Shown here piece by piece: positions 12,704-23,500 of a stretch of 64,000 bases of DNA. Each line of letters begins with the position of its first letter. Position 1 is the stretch's first letter. A program made the translations under genes and the position numbers. Where the stretch lies: positions 7,303,501 to 7,367,500 of the forward strand of contig SMMW01000555.1 in NCBI GenBank assembly GCA_004794655.1, in the 5' to 3' direction. The notes beneath the pieces were generated by a model. It made no database searches. It was not told where the DNA came from and worked only from the letters and a program-made list of their open reading frames with translations. Source of the stretch: Marisa cornuarietis (taxonomy: Eukaryota > Mollusca > Gastropoda > Architaenioglossa > Ampullariidae).

Positions 12704-14410
12704 GCGCGAGGTAATGGCCTGTATCGCTGTTTTCTTCTCATAAGCGTATCTTGTGACGTTTAGGGATGCTTCCATGGAGCCAAGACCACCACACCCATAA
12801 CCCCACCATCCACACCACTGCCGCAATCCAGCCAAACATCTTCAAAAGATCGTCAGTGTTTGTGGACCTGGAAGTGGCCCGTGTTAAGAGCACAGAGACG
12901 GAATCGAGTCCACGATGAAGAGATACGATCCACAAACATTAAGGCTGGACCCATTAGAGCGAGCATGCGTAGACTTTGCACATTTGAAGGAAAGAAAAAA
13001 AAAGTGTGCTGAAGTGAAAACTTTAATTTGCTGGTGTGACGAGAATTACAGAGTGGGGAATAGAAGGGAGCTAGTGACGAGAAATAGAAAAGATGGAACG
13101 AGTTAAATTCTCTTCAAACTCCTATTTTTACCCCATTATTTTGGTCTTTTGGTCTTTGTGTTAGTGCGTGCGTGCGTGCGTCTGTGTGTGTGCGTGTGCG
13201 TGTGGGGAGTTTGTGCAGGCGTGTGTAGATCTCGCTGATATGCAGCTCGAAGCACCTCCTCCACTTCTTATCCCCCGCTATTAGCGCTCTGTTGGCGCAC
13301 AGCATATAGGGAAATATCCAGAAGAGCATTTTAGTCTGTTTATTGAAATATTTATCCTCACCACTACCCCTCTGACAAAAACACCACCATAAAATATCTG
13401 GCGGGAACTTGCTGTACACATAATCACAGAGCTCATGTTATATCCAGCCATGCAGAAGATCAATTTAAATTACACTCATCTCCACAACAACAATAAAACT
13501 TCTTAGCCTGGATTTTTTTCTTTTTTGAAAAATGGGCGTCTACAGAGGTCGTGAGGAAGAAGAAGGCCAACGCTGTGAGAAACTTTCCTTGCTTAAGAAA
13601 TTTGAAGGCTTGCCGAGTTAAAGATGAAATTAAACTCAAGGTTGTAGACCGGTTACTAGAACGGCGCTTTTATTAGTTTGACAGAGCAGTTGCGTGTTGA
13701 TTTTCTTCGAGAAAAGCAAACGTGGATTGGCCTGATTTCTAACTCTTGAGATCACGGTTAGGGTCGAAGGTTCTTGGCACTTCGAAAACATCAAGCATAT
13801 GCTAATAAAGCTTTATACAACAGCTAGTCTAGCTTCGTTTTTATCGAGGTAATGAAAGTTTCCATTTTTTTTAATGGCATGGGCAGACTTATCCGCTCAG
13901 ATCCGTGGAATGAATACCTTGCACAAAACCCAGCCCTATAAAATAATTTTCCTGCCGGGTTAAGCCATAACTGCGCATTCTAAACATGTGTCTGATTAAA
14001 ATGGACGAGAAAATGTGCGCAGAGGCAGGAACTGCTCTATGGTTGCCATTCGTTGCCTTGAAAGCCAAGCATGATCGAGCAAATCTACTTATTTGGACAT
14101 TTTCATAAACAGCCAGAGGGAATGCGGGTAATTTGTTCACATACTGCAAAAAATGTCTCAAGAAACCTTGTCATCAAGCCGACTTTAATTCCCCTGTTAG
14201 TCACTCCATGTTATCTACTCCTGGCTACTTTAACGATCGATGTGTTGTTCAGTACAGAAAGCAAATATTTCTAGCATGCTCCTGTAGTCCGATGACTTAG
14301 AAACGCAGCATAGTCAGCACCACCCCTCCCTTAGCCTATCGACTATTTTGGCTCTGAAGGTATCGTCACTTCCAATCGGTCATCTTGGGAAGAATGTGGG
14401 CGTTATATAA
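12704..14410. other. no gene recognised
   Basis: Contains a GTGCGTGCGTGC run near 13165-13205 and otherwise plain non-coding sequence. Confidence 0.5.
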
Positions 14411-14560
14411 ACGAGTGTCGTGCTAGTGGAGTCAATGACCCTGTAACATATACGATATGTAAAAGACTCCTGCTGGATATGTCAATAACTCTGTAATGTA
14501 TGCGTTATGTAAAGAAGTCTTTGCTGGTGTTGTTAATAACCCAGTAATATAAGCACGTCA
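14411..14560. repeat. three tandem 50-bp units
   Basis: Units begin at 14411, 14461 and 14511 and share GCTGG-GT-AATAAC-C-GTAATATA-GC in register. They are diverged from one another but have exact 50-bp spacing. Confidence 0.75.
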
Positions 14561-15039
14561 GGTGCTTGTTATTTGCTCCTATGCAAACAGTTTCTGAAAC
14601 TTACCAAATGTTAGTTCCAAATAGCAAGAGATAACTCTTCTGCAAACAAGCATTGCAAAAGTGGTAAATCACAACCACCCTCATGTAGCCATGACTACAC
14701 CTGTGGCCGTACCTTGGAGCAGGATTATTTGTTAGTTTTGTCTTCTCCACTCACTCACTGACTCACTCATCGTCTGCTGTCATCCTGTCTGCTTACCTGT
14801 TTACTATCCTCTTTTTTTCGACTTTTTCACAGGTACGTGCCGCAAGGGCAAGGGTAGAGGGGTAGCCCAACCTTTCCCTCATTAAGCAGCCACCACCCCG
14901 CAGTCTGCGTTCAAGGGGTTCATGTGTGTCGACAAGCTTCCGTCTCTACCATATCAAACCTAGGGGAGGGAGGCGATTTCACGACCAGTTTTGTAATCTG
15001 TTGGGAAAATCAATCGCACTGAACGCGCCTCTGAATAGC

Positions 15040-15500
15040 GCAAGAGCTCCTCAAACGTCGCGCAAGAGGGCCGCGATTTTGATTGAAATAGAGAATCCAA
15101 TCCCCCAGCCAGCTCGAGAGCTGGGACGAGAGCTCTCGGCGAGAAATGTCGAGAGTTGTCGAAACCACGTGACGTGCATTCGTCACGTGATTATCGTCTC
15201 CCTATCGGTCTCTCTGGGCCACGCGCGCGCGCGCGCTCGCTCGCTTCAGAGTACCGGAAGGCGCTTGAGGGTCAGGCAAATGGGGGTGGGGTGGCTGGCA
15301 AGTAAGGAGGAAAGAGAAGGACTGAGGAAGGAGGAAAAAAGAGGAGGCCATGACCCAAGTTATCGTCCTTGAGGCGACCCTTAAAGCCAGGGACTAGAGA
15401 ACCAGGAAAAGATGGCGACGCCAGCTCCTTCCGCCCCCCCCCCCACCTTCACTCACTTTCCCCAGTACAGGCAAGAAGGCGGTAGACGGTAGCCCCGGCC
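15040..15500. promoter_or_regulatory. CpG-rich patch with CACGTGACG palindrome, candidate promoter
   Basis: CpG density is visibly high. A perfect 9-bp inverted repeat, CACGTGACG at 15166-15174 and CGTCACGTG at 15181-15189, flanks a 6-bp spacer; each arm is a bHLH-ZIP (USF/MITF type) E-box. A second perfect palindrome, CGAGAGCTCTCG, is at 15128-15139 and a (CG)7 run at 15222-15235. Downstream, AAAAGATGGCGACG at 15407-15420 resembles the YY1 site found just after many animal start sites and opens a 26-codon frame. No spliced gene could be attached. Confidence 0.3.
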
Positions 15501-16344
15501 ACTCCTTTAGGGGCTCTGACAGAGATGAGGAGGCGAGAAGTAGGTCCTCTTCAAAAGTTCTCCAGGCATCGGCGAGGGCTCTCTGGGCAGATAGGTCATC
15601 GGATGAAGCTGTCGCTGGCTAGCTGCTGGCGTGCTGGGTATAGCATGTCGGGGAGGAGACAGCGTTCTTGTACGCACTCTCCAGCCTTTTTTGGAAATTC
15701 TTGATTGTCAGATTGCTGGAAGCTCTTCTGTTCGGGAGATCGATAACGAGGCTGACCTTTCATCGGAGATTTCTCAGCATGCCTAAATAGTCGGGCATTT
15801 GGTGAGGTATGCTGGGAGAGGGCGAGGAGGGGAGAACGGTTGGAGGGTGGACAGTTCCAGACCAGGTCACCTGCACACCGATTTTCATTGCTTCAGTCAC
15901 CTAGGGAGTTGAAACAGGAGGGAACTTATCCGACTCAGACAGCATCCCTCCCGCTCCCTTAAAAAAGGAGAAAAAAAGGGGAAAAAAAAACCCCGCAAGA
16001 AAGCCTCAAAAGCAGGCTTCAAACGACAGGACTCAATCTCCACCTAGTTCCCCACAAATCACCGTAGAATAATTTTTATTTCCTGTCGTTCAGCCTCCCG
16101 CCGACAAACTGGAAGTTAAAGGGAGATAAGTCGTATGAACGCGGTGGTGTCTCTGCCGCTTGCTCCGTCGACCTGACACGCGCTAGCGCTTAGTTCGAGA
16201 CAAAAGAGCGCTATCTACACATCCAAACTACAGCCTATTCGACCGCTGTCTGCTGGTCGCTAGTCACTAGCAGACGGAGAAGAGTATGCAGGAGCGTTCG
16301 TTGGTTAGAGGCGGGGTGGGTCGATGGGAAAACCCGGAGAACCC
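15501..16344. other. no gene recognised
   Basis: Non-coding; includes A-rich runs near 15960-16000. Nothing else is supported. Confidence 0.5.
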
Positions 16345-16490
16345 GAAAAAAAAAACCAACAACCAGCGGTCAGCCAGGCGAACAGGTATGACATACAGAA
16401 TGTGTCCCAAGACAAGATCTGAACCCAGGGTCTCTCAGTGTATCGATGACAAGCGAGTGTTTTAACCGCTGCTTTACCGGACTCCCCACT
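16345..16490 (-). repeat. tRNA-derived SINE head
   Basis: On the minus strand the element starts GGGGAGTCCGGTAAAGCAG, has an A-box-like GCAGCGGTTAAAAC and a B-box-like GGGTTCAGATC about 45 bp later, then TTGTCTTGGGACA. The same start and spacing occur in the copy at 30346-30542. This is the RNA polymerase III promoter layout of a tRNA-derived SINE. Confidence 0.75.
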
Positions 16491-16550
16491 GCAGGGAGCG
16501 AGCGTCAAAAGCAACATTCGGACGGCGAGTGATCCAACTTTCACGCGTCT

Positions 16551-16625
16551 CAAAACAAACAAACAAACAAACAGACAGACAAACAAACAAACAAACAAAC
16601 AAAACAAACAAACAAAGCAAGCAAA
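16551..16625. repeat. (CAAA)n microsatellite
   Basis: CAAA units with two CAGA interruptions. It follows the SINE head at 16490 by about 60 bp. Confidence 0.95.
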
Positions 16626-16864
16626 AACAAAAAAACTTCATTCCAGAATGTTCTACTCTTGAATAGCACTACCCCCTTTTCCTCTTATCTACACGTAAGA
16701 AATCTAGTTGACTAAGCCAATTGACTGGAAGAAAATAAAAATCTCTTCTCTGTGAATCGTTTGTAGTAGGAATAATGTATAACAACAAAGGATTCTACAG
16801 TATCTGTCACAGAGGAAGAGGGGAAGTATCAGATTTACTTCAGGAGTAGATTTTCAAAACGCGC

Positions 16865-17170
16865 AATACCAGTGGTCGTTCATATCCCACTAATACCAGT
16901 AAAGGTAGAACTTGAATAACAACAGAAATCCATCTCCACAGTAATGGTAGCACTGTAGGGAGCTCAGCGCCCGTGATGGTAGGACTTCATCTCATCATAT
17001 CAGTAATGGCAGCATTTACTACCTCACTCTCCCAGTAATAATAGAATGTGATAGCCCACGATACCAGTAAATAAGTAGAACCTCATGTCCACACTCAATC
17101 AATAATCGTTGAAAGTACACCAGTACTGCGAGAACTTCATGTCCCACAATACCACTGATTATAGATGCTC
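16865..17170. repeat. degenerate minisatellite, unit about 35-45 bp
   Basis: The phrase CCAGTAATGGTAGAAC, followed by TTCAT, TCCCAC and AATA, recurs about seven times with substitutions and indels. The array is old and irregular. Confidence 0.6.
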
Positions 17171-19083
17171 TTATCTAGAACAAGAAGAAGAAATAATGTC
17201 GTGCAGAAACCTGGCTTGAGTGCTGATGGACAGGATGTCTCTCTCCCCCCCCCCCCTGAAAGCAAATGGAATCAAAATAAGGACACAGAGTGGGGAACCT
17301 AACAGTGCACTGCGGGCCAGAAAGGGTTACGCGAAAAGCCACTCATATTAATCTTTTTTTTTAAATCGTAGAAAATGTTTCAACCCAATCAAAAATGCTT
17401 GCCCTTCTTTCTGTGCAATTACAAATTTTTTTTCACTGCGTTCTGTTAACACCCGTTAACAGCAAGGGACGAGGTCACATCGATCAAACAGAACCTAAAA
17501 AAAAGACACTTTTTTTTAAAAAGAAAAGCAAGTTTAAAAAACCAGCACAACCAACACCAAAAATTTACATCTAAAAACATTTTTGTTAATATGTGAGTGT
17601 TTTTACTTCATGATGTAGCTGTCAAAGCAGGCCAGACAGGAGCTCCCCCCCACCCGCCTTCCTTCTCTTTCCCCATTATCACTGAACAAACAAACTTTCA
17701 AGGGAAGAAACATTTTTTGATCAGCAGAATGTAGAGTTGTAGTTGCTTGTACAGACACGTGTTTCTCCCACTCCGCGAGAAGAGCTCACGAGCAGACAAG
17801 CTCACATGCACGAGTGACCGAAAGCAATGGCTGCGGAGTCACGTATATCAGGTGAACGGTGAACAAAGCAAACTTGGCGGACACTCAGAATCGCTATGTG
17901 AACAGCAACACTGGGGGAGGCATGGCGAACTAGAAAATTGGGAAAGGAGACAAAAAACAGTAGGTAATAAGACAAGTGGAAAAGACAGGTGACAAGGGAA
18001 AGAAAGAAAGAAAGAAAGAAAGTGGACCGGGTAAACGTGGTTACTGATAGTCGCGCGACAGGACAAATGAGCCAAATGAGACTGACGCCACATCGGACGA
18101 GGGCCAGACAGCCAGACAGACATCCAGCCACCCAAGCGAGGTGAGAAAGCACGCGGAAACAGCTGCAGTAGATGCTACCAAATGAAAACTCGATGGCCCC
18201 GACTTGCAGATGAGACGGATCGTCCAACACAGACTAACACGGTAACACCGACTACGATGTGGGTGTGAGTACGGGTGTGGATGTAAGTGGGGAGAAAGTA
18301 GGGAGGGATAGAGAAGATGGGGGTGGGGGGTGAAGAATTGTGCGCATGCGTGAGGGCTTGTTTAAGTACGGGCTTCCGGCAGTGTTTTTTTTTTGTGTAC
18401 GAAGCGTTGGTAGAGAATGATAAGGGGATTACTAGGACCAAAGGGGGTAGGGGTGTTAGAAAATGTGAAAGGAGGGAGAGGGGATCGAGAAAGGGAGAAA
18501 AAACAGTGGTCTGTGCTCAGATAAGCGCGCGCGGACTGTCCACGGGGGCACGTTTGAGTGGCGAGAAATGAGCACAAATTGAAGGCAGTGACTAGATCGA
18601 TAGTCATTATTGGAATGTGAATCAACTAGTGTCCCCACCCCCTTTAAAAACCATGGTATGCGTGGAAATGAATGGGGGTGAGAGCATGGGTGGGTAGTGG
18701 TGGTGGTGGTCAAATCAGGAGGTCAGCCGAGCAAAGAGGGGTGACACGGTTGGATTGTTGCGAAAGACTGGGCGGTACTGGACACGGCACGATGACAGGA
18801 GTACAGCATCTAAAAGGGAGAGAACTAATGGAGGAAATGGACCATAGCGAGTACAAGCACTTGCACCTATCGTCTCCATCCTCTCATTCTTTCAGTCCCT
18901 TCCCCCCTCCTCACCCTTTAAGTCCCCACACATTTCTTCTCCGTTACTCCTTCCACGCCTTTCTGTCCGCTGTCGCTCTGATAATTTTACTACACACACA
19001 CGCACAGACACACAAACCATACACACACATTTACACACAAACACACACATTTACACACAAACATATTTACACACACAAATTAA
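17171..19083. other. no gene recognised
   Basis: Holds a C-run near 17246, T/A runs near 17500-17530, a (GAAA)n run at 17998-18022 and G-rich tracts from 18250 to 18720. No exon or RNA gene is seen. Confidence 0.5.
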
Positions 19084-19126
19084 CAAGGTGGCTCTAACCG
19101 AGAAAGTAGCCTGCATGGCAAAGGTC
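19084..19126. repeat. short dispersed repeat flanking a CA tract, copy 2
   Basis: Matches 12661-12703 from CAAGGTGG to CAAAGGTC. It sits between an imperfect CA-rich stretch (18993-19078) and a pure (CA)n tract (19132-19197). Confidence 0.6.
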
Positions 19127-19128
19127 AT

Positions 19129-19131
<3 letters not shown>

Positions 19132-19197
<66 letters not shown>
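19132..19197. repeat. (CA)n microsatellite
   Basis: About 33 uninterrupted CA units. Confidence 0.97.
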
Positions 19198-19198
<1 letters not shown>

Positions 19199-19950
19199 TA
19201 AATATATTTGCGCGTGCAAAGAGAAAGAGATACATAGAGAGGTTATATAGATACGCCGAGACAGGGCAATGTAGAGGTAAGTGGTTGATTACACGTATGA
19301 GGCAGAATTATAATGAGGCCGTGGTCAGCAGATATACATATTTTGCCAATCTCAGACTGACCTTTTCTGGGGGATTCTCGCAGACCCACGAAAATCTAAG
19401 CAAAGTGAGTCCCTTTGGTCTGAGTGTCTGCTACATTCAGGTAGATGTCAAAAGTACGACTCAGTCCTCAACGAGTTACAGATGTGGGTCGAAAACCTTC
19501 TTTCTTGAAGAAGTTATAAACCAGAGGTATCTCCCCATCCTCGAGGTTTGCTTTATCTCGACCCTGGACCTCTGTAGTTGTGGACAAGCAAGACTGAGAC
19601 CTTAGACTATCGGCCGACCTCCAAGATCTGCTACTGCATCCATTTACTTGATCCTGTCACAATGCGGTTCTTTGGTATCCTTGGGTTAAAGTTGCTTCTG
19701 CTGTATAACTTCGGTCCCTGGGGAGAAAAACCTTTCCTTTCCCGTTCGTCTTGGGTCAGTCTTTTTTTGGATTCATCCGGGTCATTTTTTTCCTGGACAC
19801 GTCACTATCCTTCTGCTGTCTGTCTGTCGCGAACCGTCCACCCGTGGCGGCGATGTAGATTGTAGCTTCCTTCACCAGTACCACCCGGTTCACCCCCCAA
19901 GTACTTTCACACCCTCTCGTGTGTTGTTCTGTGCAGCCTGCCCTGATCTG
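19198..19950. other. no gene recognised
   Basis: Plain non-coding sequence; two overlapping open frames around 19285-19865 have no recognisable features. Confidence 0.45.
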
Positions 19951-20203
19951 CCGCGGGCGGAATTCTTTTTCCCACATGAGATGGGGGTGGGGGTGGAAAT
20001 TCAGCCAATCGCACGCAAAATACGCCGTCGTCTGCTCGCTCCACTCAATTGTACCTAATAAACTAAACCTAAACCTAAACCTAACCCTACCCCAAACCCT
20101 AACCCCAAACCTCTGTCAAAATAACATAGACCGGCACTCCGATTGGCTGAATTTCCGCCCCTTCCCCCATCTAATGTGGGAAAAAGAATTCCGCCTGCCG
20201 CGG
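19951..20203. mobile_element. foldback/MITE-like inverted repeat
   Basis: The left arm (19951-20011, starting CCGCGGGCGGAATTC) and the right arm (20140-20203, ending GAATTCCGCCTGCCGCGG) are reverse complements with only a few mismatches and short indels over about 61-64 bp. Both contain the TTTTTCCCACAT and GAAATTCAGCCAATCG blocks. The 128-bp loop contains the telomere-like run at 20063-20112. No transposase frame is present. A clear target duplication was not found, so the exact ends are uncertain. Confidence 0.65.
20063..20112. repeat. interstitial telomere-like (CCTAAA/CCCTAA)n run
   Basis: Three CCTAAA-type units are followed by CCTAAC, CCTACC, CCAAACCCTAACC and CCAAACC. Read on the minus strand this is a degenerate TTAGGG/TTTAGG run, the type of repeat used at animal telomeres. 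It lies entirely inside the loop of the inverted repeat at 19951-20203. Confidence 0.7.
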
Positions 20204-20229
20204 CCGTCAGGCGCGTGCGTGCGTTCGTT

Positions 20230-20570
20230 CGTCCCATTCACGGCGGAAGCCGATACCGTCGTGCACGTGCGGTCTTGGCGACGGAGTTCGTCGACGCTAC
20301 CCTAACGGCCGGCTGTCGGGCGTTGTTTTGTCACGGGTAATGTCGTCACGTGCCACGCGAAACAAGGGATGGCTGCGTGTGCCGCACCACCCCACCACCA
20401 CCACCACCACCATCATCAACCTCCCTAGCGTGGGTGGCTACGTCATAGATCACGTGCTAGGCACGTGTGCCGGGGTGGGGTAGAAACCCCTGAGGACAGG
20501 TGTGCGGCGCCTGTCCAGGCGCGTGGCCAGCGACAAGCGTCATTTGACGCTGGCGCCGGAAGTTGAGGAT
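20230..20570. promoter_or_regulatory. CpG-rich patch with four CACGTG boxes and an ETS site
   Basis: CACGTG occurs at 20264, 20347, 20451 and 20462. A CRE-like TACGTCAT is at 20439-20446 and GCCGGAAGT, a consensus ETS-family site, at 20555-20563. A (CCA)n run sits near 20389-20413. CpG is not depleted here. This combination is typical of housekeeping promoters, but no transcript start or exon could be identified on either side. Confidence 0.3.
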
Positions 20571-23500
20571 GCTATCTGTCTCGGACGGGGGCCGCGTGCG
20601 CATGTGTGTGCATGTTTGACGAAAGCTTTAAAAAAAAAATCACGACCTTTCTTAACGCCTCCTCAACACAATGGAATAAATTTCTGAACAACTCGTCGAT
20701 AATATCGTCATTTCTGATGTTATTAAACAGAGTGTCCCTGGTTTTTTTTTCGTTTTATTTTCAAAATTCTGACATAAACAACAAAGACGTTGTTGATTCC
20801 AGAGTATGACTGGCAGATCAGGGGTCTCATCCCAGACAAAGGTTCGGAAAGAGCTTGGTTGATCTTGTACCGCTGTGGAGCCTGTGGTGCGAATAATAAG
20901 GCAACCATTAAATTGAGAGTGAACAAGACTCAGATCTTTAATCAACAATAGCGCCTCGTTACTCCAGGACAGTCTTAAAGAAACCACGGAGAATTGTGCG
21001 ATAGAAAAAAAAGATAGGAAAGAGCATTGTCTGTTTATAATTATAAGATAATGTAGCCTGAAGACTTCTCACGACTAAATGTTGAGAAGACAGGGCAGGG
21101 GAACATCTTGTTTGTCAATACGTCTGCTAAGAGTTCTTCGATGGATGGCTGGGTGAGTAAAGGTAGGGGGTAGGGGTGGACATACAGACGGGCAAAGAGG
21201 TCCTAGAGAAAGAAAGCTGCACAGAGTAATCGTTAAAAAAGGACAAAAGACGGAAAAACAAAAAGAAAAATAATCAATAGCAAATAACATGAACGTGATG
21301 GAGAAACTCTTCTAAGCAAGAAACCAACCCATTCGATCGTCAAGGGTGCTGGTGAAGCTAGGCAGTCACGCAGAGGCGCGACGATGTCCTGGGGCTGTAG
21401 CTCCGGACAGACATGAAGCGCGCTCGCGGGTGCCCATGCGCGTGAAGGTAAAGCGCGCGCCTTTGTGGCGCTTTGCTCCTGGTCCGCGGGTAAACATCAT
21501 GTTTCTGTTGTGGCGATGTTTACAACTTTCTTTAATCGCCAGCCGCGCCACTTTATGGCGACGTACTCCAGGAACTTCCTTCTGGTCTTTTTAGTATTTT
21601 TTTTTTATATGCCGCTACTTTCATTATGCACGAAGTAGGAAAATTACGAAGACTCAACTGTTTTGTACGATTGCGGAGAGACCATTTTTAAATCTGATTT
21701 TTTATGGGGGGTGGGGGTGGGGTGGGGATGGTTGAGGGAGGGGAATAGGGTGTGTTTTCGGTCATATGAGCATGTTGCACGCACTGCTTCAGCAGGAGTG
21801 CTGTCCGGGTTGATCGATGTTCCCATTATTAAAAAGAGGGGAGGGAGAAAAGGGCGGGGTGTAAATGGGGGTGGAGGGCAGGAAGAAAAGAAAAGAGAAT
21901 CAGGACAAACTACGGGGTAAAAAAGAGACGCAAAGACGGCAAAAGGGAATATATAGTAGAAGTGGGAGAGGAGGACAAAATGAAGAGAAAAACACACAGC
22001 ATACAAAGAAGGCAGAAAAATGAACAGAAGCTGGGAGAGCGGGGGACGGGGGGTGGGGTGAGAGAGTGAAAGAAAGGGAAACAGACACGGAAAGACAGTT
22101 ACAGAAAGCCAGAAGAGAGAGTTATATGACGAAAAAAAAGGACGAGACAGAGATGAGTATGGGATAGAGAGACAAAGACAAGGACATAAGGAGAAGAGAA
22201 AGAATCAAGAACTGGGATAGGAAAAAGGAATGGGTAGAGAGAAGACGAAAACGTTAAACAATTTGGTATTACCTATCATCAACAGGAGACACCCTCCACC
22301 TACTGCGCCATACGTCTAATCCCCTTGGTTAAACAATACCCCCGCACCCGTCCCATGTCCCAAACCAAGTCGGGTGATACATTCACAATAAACTCTTAGC
22401 TCCCTTAGTTCGAGTTTCCCAGTATGCTCCAGGTCTTCCAACTCGGGTGTGCAAAGATATCAGATTAATGGCAGCGGTAGACTGTGGGTCCAGGATTACA
22501 ATCAAACTCTTAACTTGCTCGCTACATTTTAGAGGTTGGATCACCAGCGTGTGTGAAACCCTCTGTGTACTATTTTGCACTGCGAAATGTGTGTACACCA
22601 GACACGGTCAGCCATGTGAATTATTGTCTACTTGTCCTTGCCACCGTGTGGACGCGCATGAACACTTGCACAGGGCGTGTTGAGGTGTCGCACTGTAATT
22701 AATATTTGTCTCCTGAGATTCGTATCTTTCCAACAGTTTAACACGCAGCTGCAGAATCCGCCTCGCAATCACCACCCAACCTTACTGTTATCCTTTTGGT
22801 GCATACTTGCGTGCAGCATTTTCTTTATCTGCCATGTCTCTGTCTGCTCCTCTGTCTCTGAATAACTGTTTGTTGTTATGTTTGGTCTGTGTTGGAAGAT
22901 GTGCTATAAGCATTAGAAATATGTATTTAGATGTTATTTGTTGCCATTTGTGCAAGGGGTATTATAGAGAAATTCCCTAGCACCTGAGCCTAATTGTTAT
23001 ATCTGCTCGACATATTTCATAATTACCAACACGAGTGTAGCTGATAGTGAAGTTGAAGAAGAAGAAAAAAAAACGTTAGTAAGATGAAAGACGACTGGAA
23101 GGTGATGACCCCAACCTCTAAAACCATACATCACGAGGTGTGGTTGAAAGTGTGAAAAGGGTGGAGTAATCCGGAAAAGACACAAGGTTGTCACATCACC
23201 ACACGTTATTTTGACCCGGGGAAAAAAGAAAAAGAATTGGACTGATTGGGGTTGGTGGGTAGTAAGAACAAGGAGATAACTGTATCAGCTCAACCTAGCT
23301 TCTAGCCGTTTTGCTGTCGCGCTCACTGAAGCCGGTGGCAAGGAATATGACGAACGTTGCGATGGCAGAAGAACCCAGCCTAGCAAGCGAGTGACTGAGG
23401 ACAGACTAAACGCTCAGATGGTAGGGGGTGGGGTAGGGTGGTGGTGTGGAGGAAAGTGGATGAGGCGGGGGTAAGTTAGGGTGGGGGGGATTCCACGTCA

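Noticed and set aside
15412..15492. 26-codon frame starting at ATGGCGACG
   Set aside because: Too short and Pro-rich to call as a gene; kept only as part of a candidate promoter.
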